Positions 6,017 through 15,495 are shown, numbered from the stretch's first letter. The stretch: 64,000 bases of DNA from Tumebacillus_A lipolyticus (GCF_042682745.1 NZ_JBHUIO010000002.1:372001-436000); one strand, 5' to 3'. The notes: a model not told the origin generated them from the letters alone. A program made the numbers and translations.

Positions 6017-8902
6017 TCAATCGACCACTAATGGAGATTTTAGCCAATTATAGACGGTGCGCAACACTTCGCGCTCCGTTCCTTGATAGAACCAAGGACC
6101 GGGCAGCGACTTGATAAAATGACGTCCATAGCGTGATTCGACGATGCGCCGATCATAGACGACGATCGCACCCCTGTCCCGCTTGGTGCGGATCAGACGG
6201 CCAAACCCCTGCTTAAACCGAATGATCGCCTGTGGCACGCTGTATTCCATAAACGCGTTGCGCCCTTCCCGCTCCAACTTCTCAGTTCTCGCTTCGACGA
6301 CCGGCTGGTTGGGCGGCCAGAACGGCAGCCGTGCGATCACCAAAAGCGACAGCGCATCGCCTGGGATGTCCACCCCTTCCCAAAACGAATTCGCCCCGAA
6401 CAGCACCGCCTTCTCATGCCGCTGAAATTCTTGGACAAGACGATGGCGGGAGGTGGAATCGATATTGTGTGCCAACACGCCGATGCCGTGCTCGGCAAGC
6501 GAGGGCTTGACCTTGTTGTAGGTCTCGCGCAGCATTCGATGCGATGTGAACAGCACGAGCATCCGCCCTTGCGATGCGCGGGCGAGGTTGGTTAAAGATT
6601 CGGCAAAGGAGGTGGTAAATTCGCTCTCGCTCACTCCCTTGACCGGCAATGCGTCAGCAGGCACGCAGAGCAACGATTGCTTTTTGTAGTCGAATGGAGA
6701 ATCGACCTGAAGCGTCAACAGTCGATCCACCTTGTCAGATTCGGACAGCCCGAGCTGCCTGATCGCATATTTAAAATCATGGTTGATCGACAGCGTCGCG
6801 GAGGCGAGCACGATGCTCTCCTTTTTGGAGAAGAGATGAGTGTGCAGGAGCGGCGCCACATCGATCGGGGCTGAATTGAGAAAGACGACCGGCCGATGCG
6901 TCCGATCTTCCGCTTCCATCCACAGCACAGAGGTCTCCGAGCCGACGGAGCGCAAAAACGTCGCCAGCCCTTGCCAGCCGGTATCGAGCTCTTTTACCTG
7001 TCCGCCGATATCGGTGAGCAGACCTGCGTACATCTCATCGCGCATCAGCTCTTCCGAATAGTCCTCCATCTTCCCGGCGAAGCGACGAAACGACTGCATG
7101 TCCGTCTGCAGATTTTCAGAGGCGGACGCGATCGCCTCCCAAGCTTTCTCGACCGCTTCGCTCTCAAACATCTCCATTCGCAGGCGCAGCGTATATCGCC
7201 CGTTGTCTGTGCCTGTCGAGTTGTGAATCACAAACTCTTGCAGCATGCGGAACACCTCTTCATTCGAGTCCCGCAGCTCCCCGATCTGCTCAAGCATCGC
7301 CTCGACCGCAGCGCGCAGATCGGCATACACCTCCCGATCTCCGCCTTGCATGATGTCGATGTTTTGCAGGAGTTGATTGAGCAACCCTCTGTTCTTGTCG
7401 CGGAACAGCCTGTTCAGCGCACCGTACATCTGAAAGTAGGAAACTTCTGTGCCGAGATGCTTCGTCGCCTCGTCTTCGATATGGTGCGCCTCATCGAGCA
7501 CAAGGTGCTGATAGCCGGGCAATACGTTGTGATCCGCTTTGACATCGGTCAACACCAGCGAGTGGTTGGTGATCACCACATCGGCGTTTTGCGCCAGTGC
7601 TCGCGCGCGGTGATAATAGCAGTTGCGAAACCAGGGGCACGCTTTGTTGATACAGGAGTCTGACGAGGAAGCCACCTTGCTCCATCCGTCCGCTTGCGGT
7701 CCGGACAAAGTCAACTCTTCGCGATCGCCGCCGCCCGTCTCCAGCAGCCAGGTGAGCATCCGCACGTTAAAGGTGATCTCGCTGTGCTCGGTGATCAAGC
7801 CAGGATGATTGACTCCCATCGCCACTTTGCGCATGCAAAGATAGTTGCTCCTCCCTTTGAGCACCGTGATCTCAAAAGGAAAGGGAACCACTTCGGTCAG
7901 CAAGGGCACATCTCGCTCGCGCAGTTGCTCTTGCAGGTTGATCGTGTGCGTCGCCACGACGACGCGCTCTCCCTTCGTCTTCGCGTAGTAGACAGCCGGA
8001 ATCAGGTAGGCGAGCGACTTGCCTGTCCCCGTCCCCGCTTCGACCAGCAGGTGTTTGCCTTCGTCGAACGCCTCCGATACGGCTCGCAGCATCTGCATCT
8101 GTGGTGGCCGCTCCTCATAACCTGGCATCAGATCGGACATCGGCCCGCCTTTGGCGAGCACCGACTCCACCTCTTCGACAGAAAAGCTGGCAGACGATCC
8201 CCCCGACTCATTCTCCTTGGCTGGTATCACTACCGGTCTGTGCATCAGTCGATCGATCGTGACACACCCTTCCGGCTCGTCGATCTGCATCAGCGATGTG
8301 GTCGACTCTGCCAGCCTGCGGAACAGATGGCGCAATGGCCAATCGCTGTACTCGGTCAGGCCGTAGATCTGTTGCAGGATCAAAAACGGCAATCGCTCCG
8401 CTTTTTCGAGCAGCAGCGTAAACATCGAAGCGGTCGCCTTCGCATCGGCCAGGGCGCGATGCGCTCGCTCATGTTCAAGGCTGTGCTTTTCAACGAGCGA
8501 CCCCAATGAAAAACTGGACTCGCGCGGCCAGACGATCTGGGCCAGCGTGACCGTGTCGATCACCTCGCCCACATAGCGCAGGTAGCCGCACTCCTCAAGC
8601 GCTTCATTTAAAAAGCTGAGATCGAAGTCTGCGTTGTGCGCAACCAGAATCGAATCGCCAATAAACTTTAAAAAGGACTCGATCGCTTCCTCTAGCGATG
8701 GGGCGTCCTGTAGTTCATCATCCGTCAGACCTGTCAGTTCACGAATGTAAGCAGGAAGGGGCTGACCTGGATGGATCAATGTTTGAAATTCTTCGCTGAT
8801 ACGGCCATCGACTAGCTTAACCGCACCGATCTCGATGATATGATCCTGAGCCGCGTTCAATCCGGTTGTCTCAAGGTCAAACACCACATATATCTCGGAC
8901 AC
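6017..8902 (-). CDS. dinG: DinG-family helicase fused to 3'-5' exonuclease
   Basis: A 961-residue fusion. Residues 1-170 form a DEDDh exonuclease (FDLETTGL near 8-15, HNADFD near 90, HRALADAKAT near 148). Residues 240-955 form a superfamily 2 XPD/DinG helicase with GTGTGKS near 290, DEAH near 470 and a C-terminal GFGRLIRTKRDRG motif VI. Four cysteines at about 356, 417, 422 and 428 show the C-x4-C-x5-C spacing of the E. coli DinG iron-sulfur cluster. A role in DNA repair or R-loop/G4 processing is inferred from the family. The start is GTG at 8902 with GGAG upstream. In Bacillus dinG follows panD; here two genes intervene. Confidence 0.93.
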   Translation of the reverse strand: MSEIYVVFDLETTGLNAAQDHIIEIGAVKLVDGRISEEFQTLIHPGQPLPAYIRELTGLTDDELQDAPSLEEAIESFLKFIGDSILVAHNADFDLSFLNEALEECGYLRYVGEVIDTVTLAQIVWPRESSFSLGSLVEKHSLEHERAHRALADAKATASMFTLLLEKAERLPFLILQQIYGLTEYSDWPLRHLFRRLAESTTSLMQIDEPEGCVTIDRLMHRPVVIPAKENESGGSSASFSVEEVESVLAKGGPMSDLMPGYEERPPQMQMLRAVSEAFDEGKHLLVEAGTGTGKSLAYLIPAVYYAKTKGERVVVATHTINLQEQLRERDVPLLTEVVPFPFEITVLKGRSNYLCMRKVAMGVNHPGLITEHSEITFNVRMLTWLLETGGGDREELTLSGPQADGWSKVASSSDSCINKACPWFRNCYYHRARALAQNADVVITNHSLVLTDVKADHNVLPGYQHLVLDEAHHIEDEATKHLGTEVSYFQMYGALNRLFRDKNRGLLNQLLQNIDIMQGGDREVYADLRAAVEAMLEQIGELRDSNEEVFRMLQEFVIHNSTGTDNGRYTLRLRMEMFESEAVEKAWEAIASASENLQTDMQSFRRFAGKMEDYSEELMRDEMYAGLLTDIGGQVKELDTGWQGLATFLRSVGSETSVLWMEAEDRTHRPVVFLNSAPIDVAPLLHTHLFSKKESIVLASATLSINHDFKYAIRQLGLSESDKVDRLLTLQVDSPFDYKKQSLLCVPADALPVKGVSESEFTTSFAESLTNLARASQGRMLVLFTSHRMLRETYNKVKPSLAEHGIGVLAHNIDSTSRHRLVQEFQRHEKAVLFGANSFWEGVDIPGDALSLLVIARLPFWPPNQPVVEARTEKLEREGRNAFMEYSVPQAIIRFKQGFGRLIRTKRDRGAIVVYDRRIVESRYGRHFIKSLPGPWFYQGTEREVLRTVYNWLKSPLVVD

Positions 8903-8990
8903 GCTCTGGGTCAGCTCCTATTTATCGTTTGTGAATAGACTCTGTTCGCCTTTCGTTCGATAAATCCTGCCGTCTGCATTCGTTTGACAT

Positions 8991-9030
8991 AAAAAAGAGA
9001 AGCGGCGTCATCGCCACTTCTCTTTTTTTC
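8991..9030. terminator. Bidirectional hairpin terminator between SLH gene and dinG
   Basis: AGAGAAG(CGGCG) pairs with (CGCC)ACTTCTCT around a short loop and has A/T runs on both sides. It ends the SLH gene on the minus strand. Confidence 0.8.
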
Positions 9031-9052
9031 CTAGTACAGGAAACAATATTCA

Positions 9053-10021
9053 TCAGTTGAGCAGGAAGACGGGCTTGGTGGAGGCCGCAGTCTTCAGCAC
9101 GAGCACCGGATATGCGATCATCTCCGGGTTGATCGAGCCAGGTGTAGGCGCATTGACTTTCGTTCCGACAAAAACGGCTCCGTCCGACTCGCTCAGGCTG
9201 GTCACTTCGATCGAATAGCCTGGGTTCGGCATCGAACCGCCTGCGACCACAATGTAGCGCACACCTTCCTCGTCGACCGTGTAGACGCCCGCCTCCGTCT
9301 TATTCTCTTGCACCAGCGTGTGCACCGTCTCCGGCAGCGTGCCCTTCAGGACATCATATTTTGCCGGTTTCGCCAGCTGGTTGGCGCGGGAGAGGACTTT
9401 GTCGAGCAATACAGCCGCTTCCGCTCTGGTCAGCTTCGCCTGCGGAGAGAAGCGACCCTGACCATCGCCGATCATGATGCCCAGCTGGTAAAGATAATGA
9501 ATCGAGCTTTGCTCTTCTTGGGAGATTCCAGCCGTATCGGTAAACGGATATTTGAGATTGGCTCCGTTGATGCCGGTGTTCATCGCCGGCAGCAGATCTG
9601 CCAGCCAGACGGCCGCCTCAAGGCGGGTCACCCCTTCGCTCGTTTCCAGCGCGGTCTCTTTCTTGCCCAACAGGCGACCGACCCAACTTACAAACTCTTT
9701 TTTCTTGATCTGTTCGTTCGGTTTAAAGACACCGAGCTCACCGCGCGTCAGCACGCCCGCTTTGAGCAGTTGCTGAAGCGAATGTTGCGACCAATGCCCA
9801 TCCAGATCTTGCAGTTGCGGAGCCTTGATTTGAATCGTATGGAGATCCGGATCGTTGATCATGCTGCCTCCTGGAGTTTTTCCGTCAGGATCGAAGACGG
9901 TGATCACCATCTGATCGGACGATTTTACTTTTGGTGCGCCGACCATCGCCCACGCAGACTGCGAAGAAAGCACCAATCCGGCTGCGAGGAGCCATGCAAT
10001 CGAATGTTTCGCCTTGCTCAC
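9053..10021 (-). CDS. SLH-domain cell-surface protein
   Basis: A 322-residue exported protein. Residues 1-25 form a Sec signal peptide (MSKAKHSIAWLLAAGLVLSS, then an AWA-type cleavage site). Residues about 75-215 contain S-layer-homology units: DLDGHWSQHSLQQLLKAG, the VTRLEAAVWLADLL block and LGIMIGDGQGRFSPQAKLTR. Such domains anchor proteins to pyruvylated cell-wall polymer. The C-terminal 100 residues have no family I recognise. The start is GTG at 10021 after AAGGAGG. It stands alone between terminators and lies between the TPR gene and dinG, an insertion relative to the Bacillus pan-dinG order. Confidence 0.85.
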   Translation of the reverse strand: MSKAKHSIAWLLAAGLVLSSQSAWAMVGAPKVKSSDQMVITVFDPDGKTPGGSMINDPDLHTIQIKAPQLQDLDGHWSQHSLQQLLKAGVLTRGELGVFKPNEQIKKKEFVSWVGRLLGKKETALETSEGVTRLEAAVWLADLLPAMNTGINGANLKYPFTDTAGISQEEQSSIHYLYQLGIMIGDGQGRFSPQAKLTRAEAAVLLDKVLSRANQLAKPAKYDVLKGTLPETVHTLVQENKTEAGVYTVDEEGVRYIVVAGGSMPNPGYSIEVTSLSESDGAVFVGTKVNAPTPGSINPEMIAYPVLVLKTAASTKPVFLLN

Positions 10022-10186
10022 AAAAACGCCTCCTTATGCTTACATTTTTAAAAATCATTGATCGAAGAACCCTCTATTACTAAGGACGCTAGTTGCGGCG
10101 CGATAGTTTCACAGCTTGGAAAGAAATTTAGAAAATGATGACTTTTCGGCGCACTCGACCGCATCGGCGTGTCTAGCGGAACGAAC

Positions 10187-10215
10187 AAAAAAGACCAGCG
10201 ACCAGGCTGATCTTT
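10187..10215 (-). terminator. Terminator after the TPR gene
   Basis: AAAGAcCAGC pairs with GCTGaTCTTT around six bases and is followed by six T on the minus strand, nine bases past the TPR stop. Confidence 0.75.
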
Positions 10216-10223
10216 CCCATTGC

Positions 10224-11798
10224 TCAAGCGTATACCTCCTCCTGTGGAAGCGAGGTCAAACGCTTGCATTTTTCGAAACACTGATCGGCTCGCTCCTGTT
10301 CACCGAGCGCATAATGGGCGATGCCTTTGTAAAAGATCGATTCGACACAGTTCCGATCGTAGACGAGGGCTGCGTTAAAGTACCGCAATGCCTGCAGGTA
10401 TGACTCCTCTTCGATCGCCAGCCGACCCAGATTGTAGAGACCGAGCTTCTTCTCGGCCGCCCCTTCCATCGCCACCAGCCGCAACAGCTGATCTTTCGCT
10501 TCCGCCCGCTTCCCCGTCACGCTCCAAGTGCGGGCGATGCTTGCCAACGCGAAGATGTCGCGCGCATTTTGGCTGAGCAGCTGTGCAAAGCATCGCTCCG
10601 CTTTCGAATAATCCCCGAGGTGATACGCCGACCAGCCGAGATTGAACATGCCTTGACGGTCGTTCGGTTTGAAGGAGAGCTGTTTTTTAAACAGGGCGGC
10701 CGCCTGCTGATGATCGCCCGCACGCATCCTGATCCACCCCAGTCCGCCGTACGCTTCCGCCGAGTCGGGATGGTAGCGGAGCACCTTTTGATACAGCGCG
10801 ACCGCATGCTCGGCTCGCCCCATCTGTTCGGACAGACGAGCAAACTCGATCATCACCGCTTCATTTGCCCCGTTGACATCATAGGCGCGCGCCAGATGGC
10901 GGTAGGCGCGCTCTCGGTTGCCCAGCTTTGCGTTCAGCAGCCCACACAGCCGATGCGCCTCCCAATCTTCCGGGGACAGCATCAGCGCTCGCTGAAAGCT
11001 GAGCAGCGCTTCTTTCTGCTGGCCGAGGTTGAAGTGACAACAGCCGATGTTAAACTCGATATCTCGGAAGTCTGGCACGAGTTTGCGCGCCGCTTCAAAC
11101 TCGATCACCGCCTGTCGATACTGCGCCTGTGCGGCAAAAATATGGCCGAATGTAGCATGTACCGTCGCGCGGATCAGCTCGTCGTCCTCCTCCAGTTTCA
11201 GCTGGTTGAGGTGCTGGCTTGCCGCCTCATACTCTTCCTGGGCAAGACAGCCGAACGCCAGATACAACCTCGCGATCGTAAACGATGCATCGACCTCAAG
11301 CACTCGGCTGAACTCTTTTGTCGCTTCCTGAAACATCAACAGATCGAAATAGCCGAGACCGCGCCGAAACGAACGAACCATGCCTTCTTCCACCGGCCTG
11401 ATCGAGGACCCTTCTCCCATCGAGAGGATCACTTTCGGAGTGGGAGCTGGCCCGTCGGCGAAGGAAGTTAGTTCCTCAGCGCCTTCCATTGCCTCCGGTG
11501 CGTCTTCCTCTTGGCGCATCGTGGGCAGATACGGTTTTTGCAGGGCGGACAGCTTCTGCTGCATCGCCTGCAGCTCCTCGCTCGGCAGTGTGCCATCGAG
11601 ATCGAGTCGATAGGTTTCCCCCAGTTCGGCTACGCGCTCTTCAAAGGCGAGCCATTTTTCGACGAACGTGTCGCAGGCACCGCGAAGGGCGAGAAGTTCC
11701 TCCCCCAAGATGCGCTTCTGATCAAGGTCGGCGCTCTGCAGCTGGAGCTCGATGCGATCCACGGCGCGCTTGAGCAGTTCAAACGGTTTCTCAAACAT
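10224..11798 (-). CDS. Tetratricopeptide-repeat protein
   Basis: A 524-residue cytoplasmic protein without signal peptide or membrane segments. Residues about 1-120 are polar and probably coiled coil. From about 150 to the end runs a chain of 34-residue TPR units, for example FNIGCCHFNLGQQKEALLSF, AYGGLGWIRMRAGDHQQAA and MFNLGWSAYHLGDYSKAERC. TPR arrays mediate protein contacts, and no enzymatic domain is visible. A specific partner cannot be named. It has its own terminators on both sides, so it is probably a monocistronic unit within the pan-dinG region. The start ATG is at 11798. Confidence 0.8.
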   Translation of the reverse strand: MFEKPFELLKRAVDRIELQLQSADLDQKRILGEELLALRGACDTFVEKWLAFEERVAELGETYRLDLDGTLPSEELQAMQQKLSALQKPYLPTMRQEEDAPEAMEGAEELTSFADGPAPTPKVILSMGEGSSIRPVEEGMVRSFRRGLGYFDLLMFQEATKEFSRVLEVDASFTIARLYLAFGCLAQEEYEAASQHLNQLKLEEDDELIRATVHATFGHIFAAQAQYRQAVIEFEAARKLVPDFRDIEFNIGCCHFNLGQQKEALLSFQRALMLSPEDWEAHRLCGLLNAKLGNRERAYRHLARAYDVNGANEAVMIEFARLSEQMGRAEHAVALYQKVLRYHPDSAEAYGGLGWIRMRAGDHQQAAALFKKQLSFKPNDRQGMFNLGWSAYHLGDYSKAERCFAQLLSQNARDIFALASIARTWSVTGKRAEAKDQLLRLVAMEGAAEKKLGLYNLGRLAIEEESYLQALRYFNAALVYDRNCVESIFYKGIAHYALGEQERADQCFEKCKRLTSLPQEEVYA

Positions 11799-11801
11799 GA
11801 C

Positions 11802-11860
11802 AAAAAGCCTCCCGTTCCTGTCAGACTTACTTCCTAGTCTTGGCGCGGGAGGCTTTTTTT
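11802..11860. terminator. Terminator after panD (bidirectional)
   Basis: AAAGCCTCCCG (11804-11814) pairs with CGGGAGGCTTT (11846-11856). A and T runs flank both sides. It closes the panBCD operon on the minus strand. Confidence 0.85.
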
Positions 11861-11878
11861 ATCCAGATCAAGCAAAAG

Positions 11879-12259
11879 TTAGACGATGGTGCCGTGCGTT
11901 TCGCTGATGATATCGGCGATCTTGTTCTCGCTGTCCATCAGGGCGACGACCGGATGGTGCTTTCTCGCTTCCTCGTCCGAAAGCGTCGCATAAGAGATGA
12001 TGATCACCGTATCTCCCGGCTGCACGAGGCGAGCGGCCGCACCATTCAGGCAGATCACACCGGAGCCGCGAGCACCGGAGATCACATAGGTCTCCAAGCG
12101 TGCTCCGTTGTTGTTGTTGACGATCTGCACTTTCTCATTTTCCAAGATATCCACCGCATCTAAAATATCTTGGTCGATCGTGATCGAGCCAACGTAGTTG
12201 AGGTTGGCCTCCGTCACCGTCGCCCGGTGGATTTTTGATTTCATCATCGTACGAAACAT
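11879..12259 (-). CDS. panD: Aspartate 1-decarboxylase
   Basis: PanD makes beta-alanine from L-aspartate for pantothenate. The 126-residue proenzyme has the IHRATVTEANLNYVGSITID segment, where self-cleavage between Gly24 and Ser25 generates the pyruvoyl cofactor, and the conserved NNNNGARLETYVI and NGAAARLV blocks. The length is normal. It is the third gene of panB-panC-panD, 26 bases after panC, and ends at a strong terminator. Confidence 0.97.
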   Translation of the reverse strand: MFRTMMKSKIHRATVTEANLNYVGSITIDQDILDAVDILENEKVQIVNNNNGARLETYVISGARGSGVICLNGAAARLVQPGDTVIIISYATLSDEEARKHHPVVALMDSENKIADIISETHGTIV

Positions 12260-12285
12260 AACCCGATTCTCCTTTTTCTAAGAAG

Positions 12286-13143
12286 CTATCTGCCCGCCAA
12301 AACGGTGTTGTCGATCAGGCGAGTTTTGCCAAAGCGCACCGCGAGCGCCAGCAAGGCTGGCTGTTCGATCGTCAGGATCGTCGCAAGGTCGCGAAAATTG
12401 ACGATCTCCACATAATCGATATCGGCCAGCGGCTGCGCTTCGATCATCTCGCGCACGAGTCGCTTCAGCTGCAAGACATCTCGCTCACCGGCTGCCACCG
12501 CCGCTTCTGCCGCCTTGAGCGAGCGGGAGAGCACGAGCGCCTGCTGACGTTGCTCATCGGTCAGGAACACATTTCGCGAGCTCATCGCCAGACCGTCAGG
12601 CTCGCGCACCGTCTGGCAAGGAACGATCTCAACCGGGATGTTCAGATCATCGACCATCGTCTGCAGAACAGCCACCTGCTGCGCATCCTTCATCCCAAAA
12701 AACGCTTTGTCAGGCAGGATGATGTTGAAGAGCTTCGACACCACCGTCGCCACGCCGCGAAAATGACCTGGGCGGGACGCGCCGCACAGCTGGTGGGTGA
12801 CCTCTTCCACATCGACGGTGGTCAGCACTTTGCCGTCGCCGCGCGGATACATCTCCTCGACGCTCGGGGCAAAGAGGATGTCGCATCCGGCCGCCCCAGC
12901 CACCTCTGCATCGCGCTTCAGGTCGCGAGGATATCGTTCGAAGTCCTCGTTTGGGCCAAATTGCAACGGGTTGACAAAAATGCTCATCACCACAGCATCG
13001 CTCTGCTCTTTTGCTGATCGAATCAGCGACAGATGGCCTTCGTGCAGATAGCCCATCGTCGGGACGTATCCAATGCTTTTTCCGGCTGCGCGCAGATCGC
13101 GCACATGCTTTCGAATCTCCTGAATCGTATGGACGATGATCAT
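12286..13143 (-). CDS. panC: Pantothenate synthetase
   Basis: PanC condenses pantoate with beta-alanine using ATP. The 285-residue protein shows YVPTMGYLHEGHLSLI with the HIGH-like nucleotidyl-transfer motif, IFVNPLQFGPNEDFERYPRD, GHFRGVATVVSKLFNI, FGMKDAQQ and LAMSSRNVFL. All hallmarks are present. The ATG lies five bases after the panB stop, so the two are probably translationally coupled. Confidence 0.97.
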   Translation of the reverse strand: MIIVHTIQEIRKHVRDLRAAGKSIGYVPTMGYLHEGHLSLIRSAKEQSDAVVMSIFVNPLQFGPNEDFERYPRDLKRDAEVAGAAGCDILFAPSVEEMYPRGDGKVLTTVDVEEVTHQLCGASRPGHFRGVATVVSKLFNIILPDKAFFGMKDAQQVAVLQTMVDDLNIPVEIVPCQTVREPDGLAMSSRNVFLTDEQRQQALVLSRSLKAAEAAVAAGERDVLQLKRLVREMIEAQPLADIDYVEIVNFRDLATILTIEQPALLALAVRFGKTRLIDNTVLAGR

Positions 13144-13148
13144 AGTGA

Positions 13149-14009
13149 CTAGTAGCTCCTCTGGTTTATCTCACTCTTTAGTCTCTCCAAAACATCCTCA
13201 TTCATTTTAAAGCTATGCTGGGCGGTTGGAAAGAGGCTATCTCGCACTTCTGTCGCATAGTTGTTGACCGCTGTGGTCATCTCTTGGAAAAGCTCGCTGT
13301 ATTTCTTCGCAAATCTTGGCATATAGCGGTCGGTGATCCCGAGCATGTCGTGGATGACCAGCACCTGTCCGTCAGCCGTATCGCCCGCGCCGATTCCGAT
13401 CGTCGGGATGTCCAGATGCTCGCTGATCAGCTTGGTGAGCGGAGTCGGTATGCATTCGAGGACGATGGCGCAACATCCTGCCGCTTGCAGCATAAGCGCG
13501 TCTTCGAAGATGCGCAGGGCCGATTCGTAATCTTTCCCCTGCACTTTAAAGCCGCCCAGCTGGTTGACCATCTGCGGCTGCAGCCCGAGGTGTCCGACGA
13601 CCGGAATGCCCGCTCTCACGATCGCTTCGACCCCCTCGATCACCTCGCGTCCGCCTTCGATCTTGACCGCGTCCGCTCCACCCTCTTGGATCAGGCGCCC
13701 GGCGTTGCGCACCGTTTCCGGCGTGGAGATGTGGTAGGAGAGAAACGGGAGGTCAGCGACGATCATCGTGCTTTTCGAGCCGCGTGTAACCGCTTTCGTG
13801 TGATGGATGATGTCTTCCATCGTGACCGGCAAGGTCGTTTCGTAGCCGAGCACCACCATGCCTAACGAATCGCCGACCAGAATCATGTCGGCCCCGCCTT
13901 CTTCTGCCACCCGCGCAGTCGGAAAATCGTAAGCGGTCAACATGACGATCTTCTTGCCTTCCTGCTTCATCTCGCGTAGCTTGACTGTCGTTGCTTTTGT
14001 GGTTGTCAC
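13149..14009 (-). CDS. panB: 3-methyl-2-oxobutanoate hydroxymethyltransferase
   Basis: PanB makes ketopantoate from alpha-ketoisovalerate and methylene-THF, the first committed pantothenate step. The enzyme (286 residues) shows MLTAYDFPTARVAEEGG, ILVGDSLGMVVLGYETT, MIVADLPF, AVKIEGG and HLGLQPQ. An open frame continues upstream to 14120, but conservation begins near the GTG at 14009, which has AAGGAGGAG seven bases ahead, so I use that start. It is the first gene of panBCD and is preceded by an attenuator-like hairpin and the birA gene. Confidence 0.95.
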   Translation of the reverse strand: MTTTKATTVKLREMKQEGKKIVMLTAYDFPTARVAEEGGADMILVGDSLGMVVLGYETTLPVTMEDIIHHTKAVTRGSKSTMIVADLPFLSYHISTPETVRNAGRLIQEGGADAVKIEGGREVIEGVEAIVRAGIPVVGHLGLQPQMVNQLGGFKVQGKDYESALRIFEDALMLQAAGCCAIVLECIPTPLTKLISEHLDIPTIGIGAGDTADGQVLVIHDMLGITDRYMPRFAKKYSELFQEMTTAVNNYATEVRDSLFPTAQHSFKMNEDVLERLKSEINQRSY

Positions 14010-14313
14010 AGCCAGACTCCTCCTTGTTGAGCCTGCCATAAGCCAAAAAAGACCCCATGAGCCGCGAAGAGGCACACAGAGTCCTGTCAGAATCAAGATT
14101 AGTCCTGTCTCGGTCCGCATTCGGCTCAGAGCAGATTCAGTTTAAATTGCATTGCGCTTGTATGACATGCGGAGTACAGTTCATTCCATGATACCGTCTC
14201 CACCATCAGTATACATTGGAATGGATTGTCTGTATAGTGTTCTCGCTTACATGAAAATCCAATCATCCGCATTTTTTAAACGCCTCTGCACCTGCGTCGA
14301 TCGCGTCGTTCCT
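14010..14313 (-). promoter_or_regulatory. birA-panB intergenic leader with attenuator-like hairpin
   Basis: This 304-base gap holds no gene. TATAC-containing AT-rich stretches around 14215 and 14235 could be -10 elements for panB, but no convincing -35 pairs with them. At 14045-14084 the minus strand forms a 13-pair hairpin with G-U pairs, one mismatch and a seven-base loop, followed by six T. It is either the birA terminator or an attenuator in the panB leader. Confidence 0.5.
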
Positions 14314-15288
14314 CTATGTAAACATGATGTCGGCCGAGTAGATTTTTTTCTGCTCTCCCGACTGGTCTTCCACCAAAAGCACGCCAAATTCGTCGATGTC
14401 GAGCGCGCGTCCGCGAATCGTCCCTTGCGCAGTATGCGCGACGATCTCCTTGCCCAAGGTGATGTTCATCTGCTTCCAGTCTTCGCGAAGCGTTCCGAAC
14501 CCACCGTTTTCCACATATTGACGATAGAGCGGCTCCAGCTCCTCCAGCACCGTCTGCACAACCTTTGCCCGCGGAAGGGTGGCGCCTTTCACCGCGCGCA
14601 ACGATGTCGCAATGTCTTGAATCTCCTTTGGGAAATCGGCTTGCGCGACATTCACATTGATGCCGATCCCGACGACAAGATGATGAATCTGGTCAAACTC
14701 TGCGCTCATCTCGGTGAGGATGCCGCAACATTTCTTTTTGCCGAACAGAATGTCGTTCGGCCATTTGATCCCGGCGCGTTCGCCGGTCAGCCGTGTCAGC
14801 GCCTTCGCCAGCGCGATCGCTGTGACGAGCGTGATCTGTGGCGCATGAGCCAACGGCAGTTGCGGCCTGAGGATCAACGACATCCAGACTCCAGAGCGAG
14901 GAGGCGAATACCAGTTGCGGCCGCGACGGCCTCTCCCCTGCTCCTGCTCGTCGGCGATGACGAGCGTTCCTTCCAAAGCCCCGTTGTTGGCAAGCTCTTG
15001 GGCGAGATTGTTCGTCGAATCGATCGTCGGTCGAAAGACGATGCTCTGCCCGAAGAGCGTCGTGGTCAGACCGTCCCGAATTTCGGCAGCTGTCACCAGG
15101 TCGGGGGCGGAGAGCAATCGATAGCCCTTGTTGCGAACCGCCTCGATTTGATAGCCTGTATCTTGCAAATCTTTAATATGTTTCCAGATCGCCGTACGCG
15201 ATACGCCGAGCGCATTGCACATCGCCTCGCCCGATACGAAATCGCCAGGGCGCTCGCGAAGCATTTGAAGGATGGAAGATTGCATCAT
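14314..15288 (-). CDS. birA: Biotin--protein ligase / biotin operon repressor
   Basis: A group II BirA of about 324 residues. The N-terminal winged helix (CNALGVSRTAIWKHIKDL) is followed by the ligase domain with EQGRGRRGRNWYSPP (biotinyl-AMP loop), GIKWPNDILF, the VVGIGINVN strand and a C-terminal SH3-like domain. It biotinylates carboxylases and probably represses biotin genes. Two adjacent ATGs (15288 and 15285) follow AAGGAG by 11 and 14 bases; the longer reading to 15342 lacks a ribosome site. It precedes panB as in Bacillus. Confidence 0.94.
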   Translation of the reverse strand: MMQSSILQMLRERPGDFVSGEAMCNALGVSRTAIWKHIKDLQDTGYQIEAVRNKGYRLLSAPDLVTAAEIRDGLTTTLFGQSIVFRPTIDSTNNLAQELANNGALEGTLVIADEQEQGRGRRGRNWYSPPRSGVWMSLILRPQLPLAHAPQITLVTAIALAKALTRLTGERAGIKWPNDILFGKKKCCGILTEMSAEFDQIHHLVVGIGINVNVAQADFPKEIQDIATSLRAVKGATLPRAKVVQTVLEELEPLYRQYVENGGFGTLREDWKQMNITLGKEIVAHTAQGTIRGRALDIDEFGVLLVEDQSGEQKKIYSADIMFT

Positions 15289-15459
15289 TGGTGGCTTGGC
15301 TCCTTGTAGTTGAAGGTTCAATCTGTCAGAAAGCCCCTCCACGCGCGGAGGGAACTGCTTCTATTTTATGAGCTAGCCGATCGGTTGTCCAATCAGCGTT
15401 TCCCGATCGGAGCAGATTAAGATCGACATGGTCGAAACACCACCGCCGAACGGCAAACC

Positions 15460-15495
15460 GAAAAGATGCCAACCGATCTGGATCGGTTGGCATCT
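15460..15495 (-). terminator. Terminator after the dehydrogenase gene
   Basis: A 15-base perfect inverted repeat (15464-15478 with 15481-15495) followed by TTTT on the minus strand, one base past the stop of the upstream dehydrogenase. It marks the 3' boundary of the 15.5-19.0 kb cluster. Confidence 0.8.

Noticed and set aside
10048..10281. 77-codon minus-strand frame upstream of the SLH gene
   Set aside because: It overlaps the end of the TPR gene and its terminator, and lacks a ribosome site and any recognisable sequence.
14010..14120. N-terminal extension of panB
   Set aside because: The extra 37 codons include the attenuator-like hairpin and are not conserved; GTG 14009 has an excellent ribosome site.
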